Assembly: GCA_011800805.1 (NCBI GenBank)
Contig: MPNW01000081.1
Span: 149,398-213,397, forward strand
Direction: 5' to 3'
DNA from: Hirudo medicinalis
Taxonomy: Eukaryota; Annelida; Clitellata; Hirudinida; Hirudinidae
DNA length: 64,000 nucleotides
A program made the translations under genes and the position numbers. Shown one piece after another: positions 37,601 through 49,332 of this stretch. The notes beneath the pieces were generated by a model that did not search any database, was not told the origin of the DNA, and was given only the letters and a program-made list of their open reading frames with translations. The stretch's first letter is position 1. Each line of letters begins with the position of its first letter.

Positions 37601-40600
37601 CTACGAGTGTGCTTGTAGTCCTGGTTTCAGTGGCATGAACTGTGAAGTCAACGACCAAGACTGCACCGAGAGGTAAGATCCCTGATAAATTTCAAACGAA
37701 TTTTCTAAACATGATTTTATTAAACAATTTCGATAGTATTAAAAGAGTGAAATGTAAAATGTGCTTTCATTACATAGCGCCATGTGCACAGCGTCAGAGG
37801 CGCTTCTTGTAAACCATTTATATACCGCTCCTCTGCTTGTGGCAGAGCAGGCTGGGTTTTGAACCCGACACATTACGACTGTTGCCATTACCACCGTAAG
37901 CAGGAACGCAGCCCATTCGACCAACCTGCACAAAGAGTGCATAATAAATTGATTAAAGTCATCAAAATCTTCTGTTAATTTTTACTCAATCTACCTTGCA
38001 GCTCGTGCCTGAACGGTGGAACGTGCATTGATGGAATTAAGTCGTACAGGTGTGAATGTTTGCCCAGTTACCATGGATCCCACTGTCAACACCTGAAAAC
38101 TTCCTGTTCTTCAAATCCATGCTTGAACGACGGCACTTGCATAGATCAAATATTTTCTTACAAGTTATTATTTCATGATGTTTGTGCCATTGCTAATTTT
38201 ATCAAAAGCCCTGAATATGGACTATCACAACTTAATTAACAACTAGTTTGCTTTAATGAATTAAATTTAATAATTGGTTCAATTATTTATTTTCAAGCTC
38301 TAAGAATAAAGTATAAATTGAAGTAATGATGTTTTAAAACATTGATCAGGAAAGTTGACAACATTACAGGTGCAAATGCCCCAGAGAATTCACAGGGAAG
38401 AAATGTGAAACATTAATCGACATGTGTCAGTTGGCCAATCCTTGCCAAAATGGAGCAACGTGCGTTCAAGTGAGCAACCAAGTGCAATGCATTTGCTCAA
38501 AGGGATGGACGGGTTTCGTGTGTGACATTCCCCTCTTATCTTGCGAAGAGGCTGCCATTCATAAAGGTGTCTTTCATTTAAGTTTATTTTTATGCTGTAT
38601 TTTATTCTATTGCATAGAATATTGCAGGTGTTGATTTGGATGCATTATGTCAAAATGGAGGACGATGCAGATCAAACATCCAAAGTCATGCTTGCCAATG
38701 TCCCGAAGGATTTGGTGGAAGTTATTGTGAGAATGCACTAGATCCATGTCTTTCCACTCCCTGCAGGAATGGGGGGACGTGCAACTCGTCTCTCGATGAA
38801 AGAAGTCTTTTCAATTGCATTTGCCCTCCTGGATTCAAAGGTTTCAGGTGTGAGGTGTCGGTCAGCTACTGTCACTCGTCACCGTGCATGAACGGGGGAT
38901 CTTGTTATGACGCCCCTGACAATTATTTCTGCAGTTGTCTCAAAGGAACATTTGGACTAAAGTAAAATTGTATGTTTGTAAACATTTCGAAACGAAACTA
39001 ACAACTCTTCTGATTTATTTAGCTGTGAATTGAATGAAAAGAATTGTGATGAGACAAAGTGTTCAAACGGAGGAACTTGTACGGAAAGCGCATTTGGATT
39101 CAGGTGCATATGTGCTCCAGGATATACCGGAAGAAATTGTCAAGCAAAGCTTGCCGGTTGTGAAATTAAAGAATGTCTTAATGGGGGAAAATGCTACCGA
39201 AACTCAGATGGAACTGATAACTTGTCTGAATGCAAATGCTTGTTTGTGAGTAGGATTACTCATTTTATCGTACACCGATAATGTTGATGAACTTAATATC
39301 AATTTCATTACATTTTTATTGTTAATACTTTTTAAATTATATTCTTTTTTCAAACGTGAATCAATGTTTTTTTGGGTTAAAAGTCGCTGCTGGAGCTTAT
39401 CTAATGATATGTCATCACCGAATTAAAGAATTGACCGTTTCGTGTAATGATTGAAATTTGGCAATGCTAATAACCTAACTGTGTTTTTAAGGTTATGTGA
39501 TTCAAATGGCAATAAAGTGGATTAAAGTGAGTACATTTGTAGGGTTTTTACGGAACACAATGCGAGAGCACAAACAAATCTGATGTCCAGCAGATCCAGA
39601 ATCGTCATCACCAGAAGTCCACCAAACAAGTGACCTGCCTCCTCTACGGTTGTCATTGGAAAGCCAAGGATGGGATTTGCGATGTTAGTTACTAAACATC
39701 CTTTATGTTTCTTCACATATGATTAGTCTTTGAGGTACTGATCATCCGATGCGACAAAATTCTCGTTAAAATTTAATTTGCTAAAATTTGCTGGGACCAC
39801 ATAAAATGTGGGAGTGTGAATCCCGTTAGATTCCTTTGGTATTTAGTTGATCAAAGTCTTTGATGCTCAGGTGGAATGCAACATCGAAGAATGTGAGGAA
39901 GATGGAGGAGACTGCCAATCCAGCGATGCCTTTTTATCCTGTCCTGATTCGTCGTGCAAATCATCCTTCAATAACAGCGTCTGTGATCCACAATGCAACA
40001 ATTCAGATTGCCTGTATGACGGATGGGACTGTTTCGCAAAGGTCTTTGAAACTTTGTAGGCCTACGTTGACCTTAAGAATGTTAAATAGAATTGAATTAC
40101 GTTCATAGGACCAACTATGCGAAGGCATTTATGGAGATTACTGTTTAAACCACTACGATAATGGTCACTGTGACTTAGGATGCAACACTTCCCAGTGTGG
40201 TTGGGACGGACTGGATTGCTTTCCATATATCAGAGATGACGTCGGTGACCAAGAAATCATTTTCCATGTTTTCCAACCTCCGTGGCAATTTCATCCATTG
40301 GCAAAGCGCTTCATTAGGCAGCTGAGTATTCTCTTAAGGATTAACTTGGAGTTAATGAAGGACGAAGATGGAAGGCTGATGATTGAAGAATGGGTGGCAG
40401 ATGATCATCTGGCAAAGATGTCATTCAAAACTCGTTCAAAGAGGGCAGCAGTCGACGATGTTTTCGGGTTAGATTTGCTTTTTGTTGGAACTTTACGATT
40501 ACCTCATGACAAGATTACAAAAGTAATTTCAAAACGATCGCATTTTCATCTGCATAGTAATTTTCAAACAGGAGTAAAGTTTATACTCGTTTGAGTTCAG

Positions 40601-43600
40601 TGGGTGGGGATCCTAGTTTTAAAATGGATGCAGAGCAAGCAGTGAAATTCATTAAAGTCTCTCTTGCATCGGGATGGCAACCGACTGTTCCAATCCATTC
40701 CGTAACTTGTAAGGGTTTGGTCAGATTTTTAGATTACGAGTAATATAATTTAGTTTTTAAAATATTACCGAAATTTACACTTTATTTGTAGCACTGAAGA
40801 AAGAACCTCCGAAAAATTCTAAAATCGTTATCATTCTCCTTCCTATTGCAATCGTCTTTATTTTTGTGAGCTTAATTATTATGATTGCGTTGAGGAAAAG
40901 AAAAATTAGAGCCAAAGGGACTTGGTACCCCCCTGAGGAAGCAGCGGATGATGTGCGCAAACACATTAGGTTAAAAGCAGTCTATATTGTGTAAAATAAG
41001 GGACGAATAAAAAATAAATTAACATAAAAACTGTTTCCAAAAATAAGGCAATCGTTCCCGCATCAATCACTGATTGCTCAAAAGACTGGTGAAGAGAATA
41101 GCGACGACGAATATTTTGAGCGTAAGAGGCAAAAGGTAAGAATAACGAATGCAATTAAATATTATTTAACTTCAATGTTTCACTTTATATTTAGTTGGAG
41201 CATCAGTTTCATAAAGATGGCAGGTCTTCTTTAGTGGGTAACGCGAACACAGTTTATCTACAATTGTCTTCCTCTTCATCCTCTTCCTCAACAACGACAT
41301 CAACAATGCAGGAGCATAACAATAATCATACTGACGGAAAATTTCACAGTGACATAGCTCCAGCGAATATAACCCCACTCATTGCCGCCGTGATGAGCCA
41401 TTCCAAAAATCTGGAAAGTCTTAAGGACCTAGTAGCCAAAGGTCACAGCATAGCTGCAAAAATGGAAGGAAGAGGTTCGACTATCAACTTTTCAGTCCAA
41501 ACGATTTTGGCATCAACTCTTATTTGTGTTTTATGGTGCTAGGGTATACTGCCCTCCACATTGCTAGCGCGTGTAACTACACAGAGAAGTTATCCTACCT
41601 GATGAACTGCCCAGGAGCTGACGTTAATGAGCCTGATGACTCAGGCAGAACTCCATTACATGCTGCTGTTTCCAGTGAAGCCCGAGAATGCGTCAAAGTA
41701 ACCTACAGTTGTTTTGTTAAACCGAGTTGCTTAAATTACTATTCATCGATAACCTCTTCAGTTGCTACTGGAGAATAAGAAAGTGAAAGTGAATGCAAAA
41801 GACCACAATGGTTTCACTCCACTAATGCAGGCCACGAAACTGGATTTGAATGAAATTGTCGATATGTTGCTCGAAGCAGGAGTGGATGTTGATGCAAAGG
41901 ACAGTACAGGTGCTTAGAACATCTTTTGTTATATATATAACATATATTGTTATTTTTCAAGTTTGTCTAGGTTTATCTGCTAAGGTGTTAGAAGTTACAT
42001 TAACGATTGACTTATTTATTTGCTAACATAAATTTGCAAAAAATATTGAAGAAGTTGTATGTTATTATAACATATCAACGTAGCAATTATTTATAGTGGT
42101 TAAAAAGACCGATGTCTGTGTAATAACAACTACTTACTTTTAATTTCTAATATCCATATACAAACATTATGCATCCGATGATTTCCTTGTCTAATTTATT
42201 TAATAGAGAAACTACCCTTGTGCTAAAGTTATTATTTTTGAGTTTCCCGAAGTCTTCCTACATAACTTACAATTGTGCTCTGTAATAGAAGCACTTTTTG
42301 TGGCTTCGAAAAAATGTTGTGGTAAAAGCCCTTCCCTTCCCGTTAAAATTTTGATGAGGTCCCCTCTGCTTCTCCAGGGTTGTTAGCTGACATCTTTTTA
42401 ATCTTTCCTCATAACTCAACTTTTCTAATCCTTTTATCATCCTGGTTGCCTTCTTAGCACTCCTTCCAATAACATCCTTTTTCAAATATGGGTTCCAAAC
42501 TTGGTTGCAATACTCTCGGTGTGGTCTCACCATTGCTTTACACTCTCTCAGAATTATCTTTATAGCTACTTACTATTATTCTCTATCAAAATGAAAAATA
42601 AATTAACTATGCACAAAAAATCTGGAAAATCAACTAAAAATATCACGAATTAACGAGGTTTGATGACTTCAGACAACGAAATCCTGTAAGTTGCATAACT
42701 GTAAAATTTCTCGTATTTAGCTGCTAGATACGCCCAATTCTGAAAAACATGGCTTGATATTTTCATTCTAACTTTGAGGAGAAATGAGTTGAATTAAAAT
42801 CTCTGCAAATAATTATTATCTGGTATTGAAATATTTTTGTTAATTAATAAAAATTGCTTATGGTATATGTAACTAATATTTACTTGAGATTAATAATTGC
42901 CAGGCAAAACTGCCCTGCATTGGTGTGCACTTGTCAATAACACAACCTCCGCCAAATCCTTACTTAAGAAAAATGCAAAAAGAGACGTGCCCGACAACCA
43001 GTCGTGCACTCCAATCTACCTGGCTTCAAGAGAAGGTCACAAGTAGGTTCAATATTGCTATGAATATGTTGAATCTCTCCTAGAGTTACATTTAGATGGA
43101 ACGGCGCACTTTGGCTCATGTCGTTTACGGATGATTTATGGCAAGCATATTATAATTCCAAAATACATTTCCTATAATTTTTTATGTTTAATGCATAGTC
43201 TCGAACTTATTGCTATTCGCTAGGGACATGGTGGAGTTCCTAAAGGACAAATTCGCAAACACAGGATTGAAGTCCGATATGGAGAAATCTCCTGTGCAGA
43301 TTGCCGAAGAGAGGGGACATGCGGAAATAGTGAAGTTGCTTAAAGAGGACGATAGACCTTTCATAAGCATTATAAATACTCCAGGAACGGATTCCTTGCT
43401 TCCACAATATCTGGCCAAAAAAGCCAGGGAACGCAACCAACCAAAGGTTATTCAAAGTACAACTAAAAAACCAAGCGAAGCAGGTACCGTTAGAAAGGTG
43501 AGAGGGATTAAATCACCAAACCAAAGTAAGCTAGAAACTCCTAAAGCCTCGATTAAAGTCGTAACAAGTCAAAGTGATAGCAATCGACCAAAAACTCCAA

Positions 43601-44337
43601 AAAATAATCAAAACAATGTCACTATGCAATCGAGGCCTCTTTCAGGAGACTTGGGAACCAAATTATGCTTTGCAGCTTCGAGTCAACCCAGCTTTTTATT
43701 GACCAACAAATTCCAAGGAGAAGACCAAGCTGCCCCATTCCAAGCAAATGGTAAAACCCCAACAAACCTTGGACCAATTCATTATCAAATTGCAGGTCGG
43801 ATGCGTGGGATTTGTTCGTATGAACTGAGCCCTCCTGATTCTGCTGGTGGATGCACCAGCCCAAATTCTGCTACTAACGGCAGTCCGGCGCCTCCCGCGA
43901 CCATCAGTCCAAATGGTTCTATTCCTCATTACCAGCAACATGCTCTATATCGGCAGCATCCAAACTATCGAGCCCAGTTTCTTTACCATCCCCAATCTTC
44001 TGTTTCTTCCTCGACTTTTACAGCACCCTTACAGCAACACCATCAGAACAATCTTCTACTTCAGGAAAATCGTCCTTCGTGTGCTATGAACACCAGCCAG
44101 GAGTCCCAGTCATCTACCAATAATTACCTCAATCGACTAACTGGATCTGGGGATTTGTTGGGTTACACTTCACAAAATTTAACTAATATTACTCCAGTTC
44201 AAGACTTTCCATCTACAGTCTGTCTCACTCCATCTCCAGAAAACCTCGACGCTTCTGAATGGACGGATTATTCGAGTGCGAGTAAATTTCCCAGACATTG
44301 TGCATCGGAGAGGTCGAATTACTTTGGCAAGCAATAA
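28040..44337 (+). CDS. Notch: Notch receptor, complete gene
   Basis: Thirty exons with matching phases give 2,101 codons: 28040-28103, 28357-28435, 30148-30401, 30560-30673, 30938-31171, 32559-32708, 33342-33530, 35160-35273, 35371-35583, 36034-36147, 36231-36426, 36666-36811, 36880-37113, 37181-37330, 37444-37672, 38002-38163, 38370-38566, 38628-38961, 39023-39245, 39543-39683, 39871-40041, 40109-40467, 40572-40708, 40792-40969, 41048-41135, 41195-41474, 41543-41697, 41762-41909, 42904-43042, 43224-44337. Domain order: signal peptide ([15 protein letters not shown]); 29 EGF repeats; three LNRs (about 1133-1280); NOD with a furin S1 site RSKR near 1340; one transmembrane helix (about 1413-1436); RAM with TWYP, the CSL-binding W-x-P motif; about seven ankyrin repeats (to about 1790); a Gln/Ser-rich tail ending in a PEST region with LTPSPE, like the FBW7 degron of Notch. 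It is the receptor for DSL ligands; the cleaved intracellular part acts with CSL in the nucleus. EGF8-9 correspond to canonical EGF11-12, the ligand-binding pair. Intron 13 has a GC donor. Single-copy status cannot be judged here. Confidence 0.95.
28436..30147. other. Notch intron 2, with (ATG)n microsatellite
   Basis: A 1.7-kb intron that splits the first EGF repeat. It holds an ATG/GAT trinucleotide run at about 29795-29865. Minus-strand open frames at 29183-29518 look slightly protein-like ([15 protein letters not shown]) but have no identifiable family. No further EGF exon is visible. Confidence 0.6.
30674..30937. repeat. Notch intron 4: (AAT)n and (GAT)n fill almost the whole intron
   Basis: An AAT run (about 30684-30768), a short CAA stretch with one N at 30779, then a GAT run (about 30803-30930) lead straight into the acceptor ttttcag. 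About 80 percent of the 264-bp intron is trinucleotide repeat. The single N suggests difficult assembly. Confidence 0.93.
31631..31673. repeat. (ATT)n microsatellite in Notch intron 5
   Basis: A perfect ATT run of about 43 bp inside the 1.4-kb intron between exons 5 and 6. Nothing else is recognisable in this intron apart from an ATC run just before the acceptor at 32558. Confidence 0.93.
32975..33231. repeat. 24-bp tandem satellite in Notch intron 6, with a 6-N gap
   Basis: About ten copies of a 24-bp AT-rich unit built around the palindrome atgatcat (core tatatgatcatgtatatg). Six N at 33099-33104 break the array at a unit border, so the copy number is uncertain. Units appear identical, suggesting recent expansion. 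Confidence 0.93.
33531..35159. other. Notch intron 7, no further exon seen
   Basis: A 1.6-kb intron between the ligand-binding EGF pair and the next repeat. No EGF-like exon is visible and the flanking phases join directly ([11 protein letters not shown]). It contains a TGACGTCA palindrome at 34692-34699 embedded in gctgacgtcagc, a 12-bp perfect palindrome. Confidence 0.55.
37760..37931 (-). repeat. tRNA-derived SINE, copy B (Notch intron 15)
   Basis: Reverse complement: an 87-nt tRNA-like head (37931-37845) begins GTGCAGG and ends CCTGCTC, pairing as an acceptor stem. It has an A-box-like tggtcgaatggg and a B-box ggttcaaaaccc, and is followed by gagcggtatataaatgg. It inserted antisense to Notch between exons 15 and 16. 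Confidence 0.7.
42190..42533 (-). mobile_element. Non-LTR retrotransposon (CR1/Jockey-type) 3' fragment in Notch intron 28
   Basis: The minus strand codes for the C-terminal part of a LINE reverse transcriptase: [20 protein letters not shown], then [19 protein letters not shown] and [14 protein letters not shown] after a frameshift, then a decayed tail to about 42190. These motifs are characteristic of the post-palm region of CR1/L2/Jockey elements. Frameshifts and truncation show it is dead. It lies between ankyrin exons 28 and 29 and is presumably spliced out. Confidence 0.8.
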
Positions 44338-45483
44338 GCTTGTTCAGGACTGATTTATACAACATTTTCAAGTCACACATATCGAATCACTCTTAATTCT
44401 CTTGGTGTTTATACCATGGAGTGTTCAATTTTTTTGCATTTTTTCTGACTGCAACGTTGTAAGAAGCAATATTGTATTGTTGAATTGAATTAGTTGTAAA
44501 AATGTTACACAATTTTTTTATGTATTCAGATTGTTCAGCTATTTTGTAATAAATCGAATTAAGGATTCGTTTATTTTTCTCGCTGAATCTAATTTAAATA
44601 AAAAGTTAGAAACCCGCTTCAAGTCTATAATCAAATCAATAAAACATTGGAGAATCCAACGCCTGAAAATGATGTTTTCGATTGGTTCAGAGTAGTCTAA
44701 CTGGTTCAAGAACTCATTGATTTGTGAAAGTATATAAAAGGCGTTTTAAATATTTTTAGTTGTTATTTCTAGTATTAAAAGGAGAATATTTAATTAACTG
44801 CTCCAAAAAATAATAATTTAAACAAAATTTAGATATATTACGAAATAGTTTAAAAATATCGTGATGGTAATATCTGTGATGGAACCTCGAAGAAATCTTA
44901 AGGACACCCTAAAATTTCCCCACAACTCGCTAAATTATAATGTCGGTCGGATAGAATTGCAAAGTGCTCCTTTGGAAAATGGGCCGTTTTGTTCAACTGA
45001 GCATTTCATAAATGCTTGGAGGCAGAATGTAGCCTGAAAAAAGTCAAGATGAACTAGGAAGTCTTTAGAAAAGAAAATTATTCGATCATATTAGGAACTC
45101 GGAAAATTTAAAACAATCATCTGGAATACGGAACCAAGAATAATCGTGGGAGAACCAATTAATGAATAATTAGGTGAGTTTTAGTTATTTTGACGATTTT
45201 TAAAGTGTCCTTCGTTGTTGTTGGGCACCTTAAAATCACATTTAAAAAAGTTTTAAGTGGCTGAGTCAAAAAAAATTTATTAAAATTTAAAGTCAAGAAC
45301 AAAAATTACAAATGCGTTTCCATAGTTTTTGTCAATCACATTTCTATATAGCGAGTTATCAAGAAATTACAAAGTGCCGTAGAGGCTTCTATATGCTTAC
45401 ATATAGATTTTGCTAATCTATTTTTGATACGAACAATTTTTCAAGTTTATAAGCGAAAATATAAAAGTGTTATGAAGATCAAA
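44338..45483. other. Convergent 3' interval, Notch and glutamine synthetase-like gene 1
   Basis: About 1.1 kb between two convergent stop codons. A polyadenylation hexamer AATAAA at 44548-44553, followed by T-rich sequence, probably ends the Notch transcript with a 3' UTR of about 0.23 kb. Nothing else is recognised. Confidence 0.55.
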
Positions 45484-48400
45484 TCAACAGTCGAGATAAA
45501 ATTCCTTTTCCCATTTTGTAATTTGAGAGACATAAAGATTCCACTCTTGCATTTTTAACAAAACAAATCCGTCAACAATATCAGGTCCCAGGCATTTCAT
45601 CACAAAATCGCTCGTCTTCATCGCACTTAAAGCTTCGTACAAGTTATTAGGTAGCTTCTTAGCCTCCGGGTGAGCTTCTTTAGACGTCATTGGACCAGGT
45701 TCTGAAATATGTAATTTATGCTCAAACATTTATTAGCAGAAAAATTATATTTACCATTTATTAATGGCTATTAATTAATAAAGATTTACTTACCTATATA
45801 TTTACGATATTGTTTAGAAATTATTGCAGGTTTGTAGCATGCATTGCTAACTTTAAGAGATTAAAGTTAGAGAATATGAAAGATTCTGGTGAATGTGGTG
45901 GGATAGGCACATTTTCCTTGTCTAATTTATTATTTGTGTGACGCTTCGAGCAAATCGTGCAAGACCATCAACAATTATTATAAACTTTTGATGCAACTTA
46001 TTGCAAAGTTTATAGGATCCTCATATATGTAGAACCTGTGCTGAAAGTTTATTGTCATAATGGTTCACTGGCACAAACTAGTGTAGAACAAACTTCATAA
46101 CGAAACTTTTCCATCTCGAGCGCAATTGCATTAACCATTTGTCAAGCCTTTTATGACTTCCCAGTTTTTCTTTTTTTGGTTCAGAAATTTGGTTCAAAAA
46201 TGGATCAGATTTGTTTTTGCTAATGCTTTCAACTCATTGTCATCAATGGCAAAAGGACTTTGTTATCTTTAAAGTTAAATTAGTAACATAACCTTTGAAA
46301 CAATGAAAAGCACTCTACATTTGATAACAATTCATCTATGCATTTCCAAAAAATTCATTATGTAAATTTTGACGAAACTCTTAACTTAAAAAGTATGATT
46401 ATTTTGCAGAAATGTAATTTAAATTAAAGAATTATTAAAATACAAAAAAGAACAAAAAATAGATAATTTAAAGCAACGTGTAACATAAAACCCCATAGGA
46501 ATTTTTCGTTTTACTCGTAGGTAGATGCATTATGATCCATTGGAACAGATTTCCTCTCTACATAGCACTTTCCGGTCTAGCCAGTTTCCATGCTTCTCTG
46601 AAAATTTTACTCTTTCGTGCCCCAAATGCTCAATAGTGTTCTTGAAACGGCATAAAATACTTATTACCAGAAGAAACACTTGCTCAAAAAGCTCTAAAAC
46701 CTGCATTAATTTTTAAACAGCCTAATAATGAATATATAACCGCATTATTTACTGACTAAAATCACAATTTTATCACCTGTGTTCTTAATCATCCCGTCCA
46801 ATCCAGCAGCCAGTAAAAGTGCGAGAGTCAAATAAAGATTAGTGCCACCATCTGGCAGTCTGTGTTCAACTCTGGAAACGCGGTATTTTTACTTTTATTG
46901 AGTCATTATTTTATTGAATCATAATTGTCTTCTTTTGAAATATTTCAAAACTTACCTGTCATTGTTTGGAATTCTGAGCATTACAGATTTATTATTGGTT
47001 CCCCAATTTATGATGCTTGGACACCAACTTCCAGCATTGATTCTGAAATAGAAGTCTTGTTGAAGCTGAGTTAAAATTTGAGATACAATAGACAACCTTT
47101 TATAGCTATTTACGGTGGGGCAAAGAACAGCACATGATTCTTGAACATGTTCCAGTAGACCACCAATGAAATGTCGAGCAAGTTTAGAAATGCCAATTTC
47201 CTTGTCCTTGTTATCAGGAAAAAGATTCGTCTTTTCTTGCTCACTCCATAGAGACATATTGATGTGCAAACCATTTGCTGATTTTCGAGTTGTTGTTTAA
47301 ACATAATTCAAAGTGTTAAATTCTGAATAACAGCTATGAGGGTTTGAGGGTTTATATTTTATTAGTTACCAGTTACTTTTTATTTAGTCGTATCTATTGA
47401 AAACTATTGCAATATCAATTGTTTCTCAGTATTGTATGTTATAGGAGGTCAAAGTTGTACAATTTATTTAAAAGTTCTATCTAAAAGATAGATAATTCAA
47501 GTATTCAACTTATATAATCTAATTATAACAATTATAATTTAATGTACCACAAATTAGATCTCCATTTGAAGGAATTGGCATGAAAGTTGCTGTGTAACCT
47601 TCTTCTTCCGCTAATTCCTTAAACAAAAGTTTACGTTTTTACATCCAGTCCAAAATAGATGTATGTATATGAAAATTATTCGATATCCTACCTTAACCAT
47701 AAATTTCATAAAAAAGTATCTATCTGCAGTTTCTAAAGCATCTGCATATCCGAAATTTATTTCATATTGGCATATGGAGTCTTCGTGCACTATCTGAAAA
47801 TATAAGACATCTTATTTGGATTTGAGTATGTACGGATTCCTAAGCTTAAGCTTAGATTTCAAACTTCCAGTTTAGCACGTGCTTAGGATGTTAGCTGTGG
47901 ATTCTTACAAAAAACACCGAGCCATTGGAAAAGAAAATTTAGGTAATTTTAAAATATGGAAAAAAACCCATTCTATCTCAAAACTTTTGAATTGGAACCT
48001 CCTGGTAGATATCATTATGAAATTGTGTTAGTGCATTTCCCAAGGGGCAAAATATAATTTAAATTTCAACAACCATGGAAAACTTGCCAAGAGTAACTTA
48101 TTTAGTTTTAATTATTATTATTACAATGTTATGTTTGAATGTATTATATTTCCATGCAAAATTTATTTTGGAAAACATAAAAATTGAATAAATTGGAATT
48201 TTAGAACGTTGAATAAGAAAGCTGAAATCAGAAAATTTTGAAAGGGAAGTTTAGGAGAGGCATTTATAATCAACGAAACTCGTTTTACTCCTAGTTTAGA
48301 TTAATGACCAGGTTTTAGGTACTAACCCTATCCTATCTACCCGTGACAACTTGATAGGATGGTGACGCTCATTCGACATTTAATATATCACATTCAAAAA

Positions 48401-49289
48401 TATCGAACCTGATATGGTTTCCACCCGAGTGTTTCCATAACTCCATGGATCCTGCAAAGTAGTTTTGAATCCCTCATAATTGAACGACCGTCATGCAAAT
48501 GGATGGACTGCCGAATAGCTCTCGAATATGTAAAGTCTTTGCCATCTTTGTCCAGCAGTAGAAATTCCGCTTCAGATAAAAGTTGTAATCCAAATTTCGG
48601 GATATGATATAAATATAAATGGGAAAGGTGCGAAACAGCATGAATTAAATCAATCTTACGTTCAAAGCCTGCCATCATCAAATAGCCCAACTTCTTTGCC
48701 TTTTCAACTTGCTTTCTCAGCACGGATCTTGGGCATTGATTAAATGGAGCGTCGTTTAAATATATTTCGCTGAAAAATGTATTTATGAGGCTGTTTTGGA
48801 TTGACATTGAGTTGAAAGTGCGTGCAGGTTGGCCAAATGGGTTGCATTCCTGTATGTGGGGGTGATAGTAACAGTCGTAATGTGTTGTGTTCGCAGCCCA
48901 GCCTGCACCGCCGGGGAGCGCCCTCTGGTAGGGGAGCTATATAAATGAAGGATCGATTAAAAAGTGCTTTCACATCCTGTTCGGATACACAAGGCACTCA
49001 AAAGATCGGATAAATAAATAAAAAATAAGTAATTTGCCCATGAATCCAAGCGAATTCTTGTTTCCAAGGAAGTTGAACAAAGGTTTCAGGAACAGGATAA
49101 AGTTTGAAACCACATTCATTGACGCCGCACTTGAAAAATCGGGCTGGTGTAAAACACAAACCATTTTTCTGAAAATAAAATCAAGTTTTTTCTGTTGAAG
49201 GTGGTTTTCAATGAATTCTGCGTCGTGAAATGTAACCATTGAATGTTTTAATAAATTTATGAATCGTTAAGGAAATAGATGAAAAGGTT

Positions 49290-49332
<43 letters not shown>

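Noticed and set aside
40468..40571. Open frame after the Notch furin site reading [19 protein letters not shown]
   Set aside because: It is the start of an intron. Splicing at 40467/40572 gives [16 protein letters not shown], which fits the NOD-NODP sequence after S1 in other Notch proteins and keeps the total frame; read-through hits a stop.
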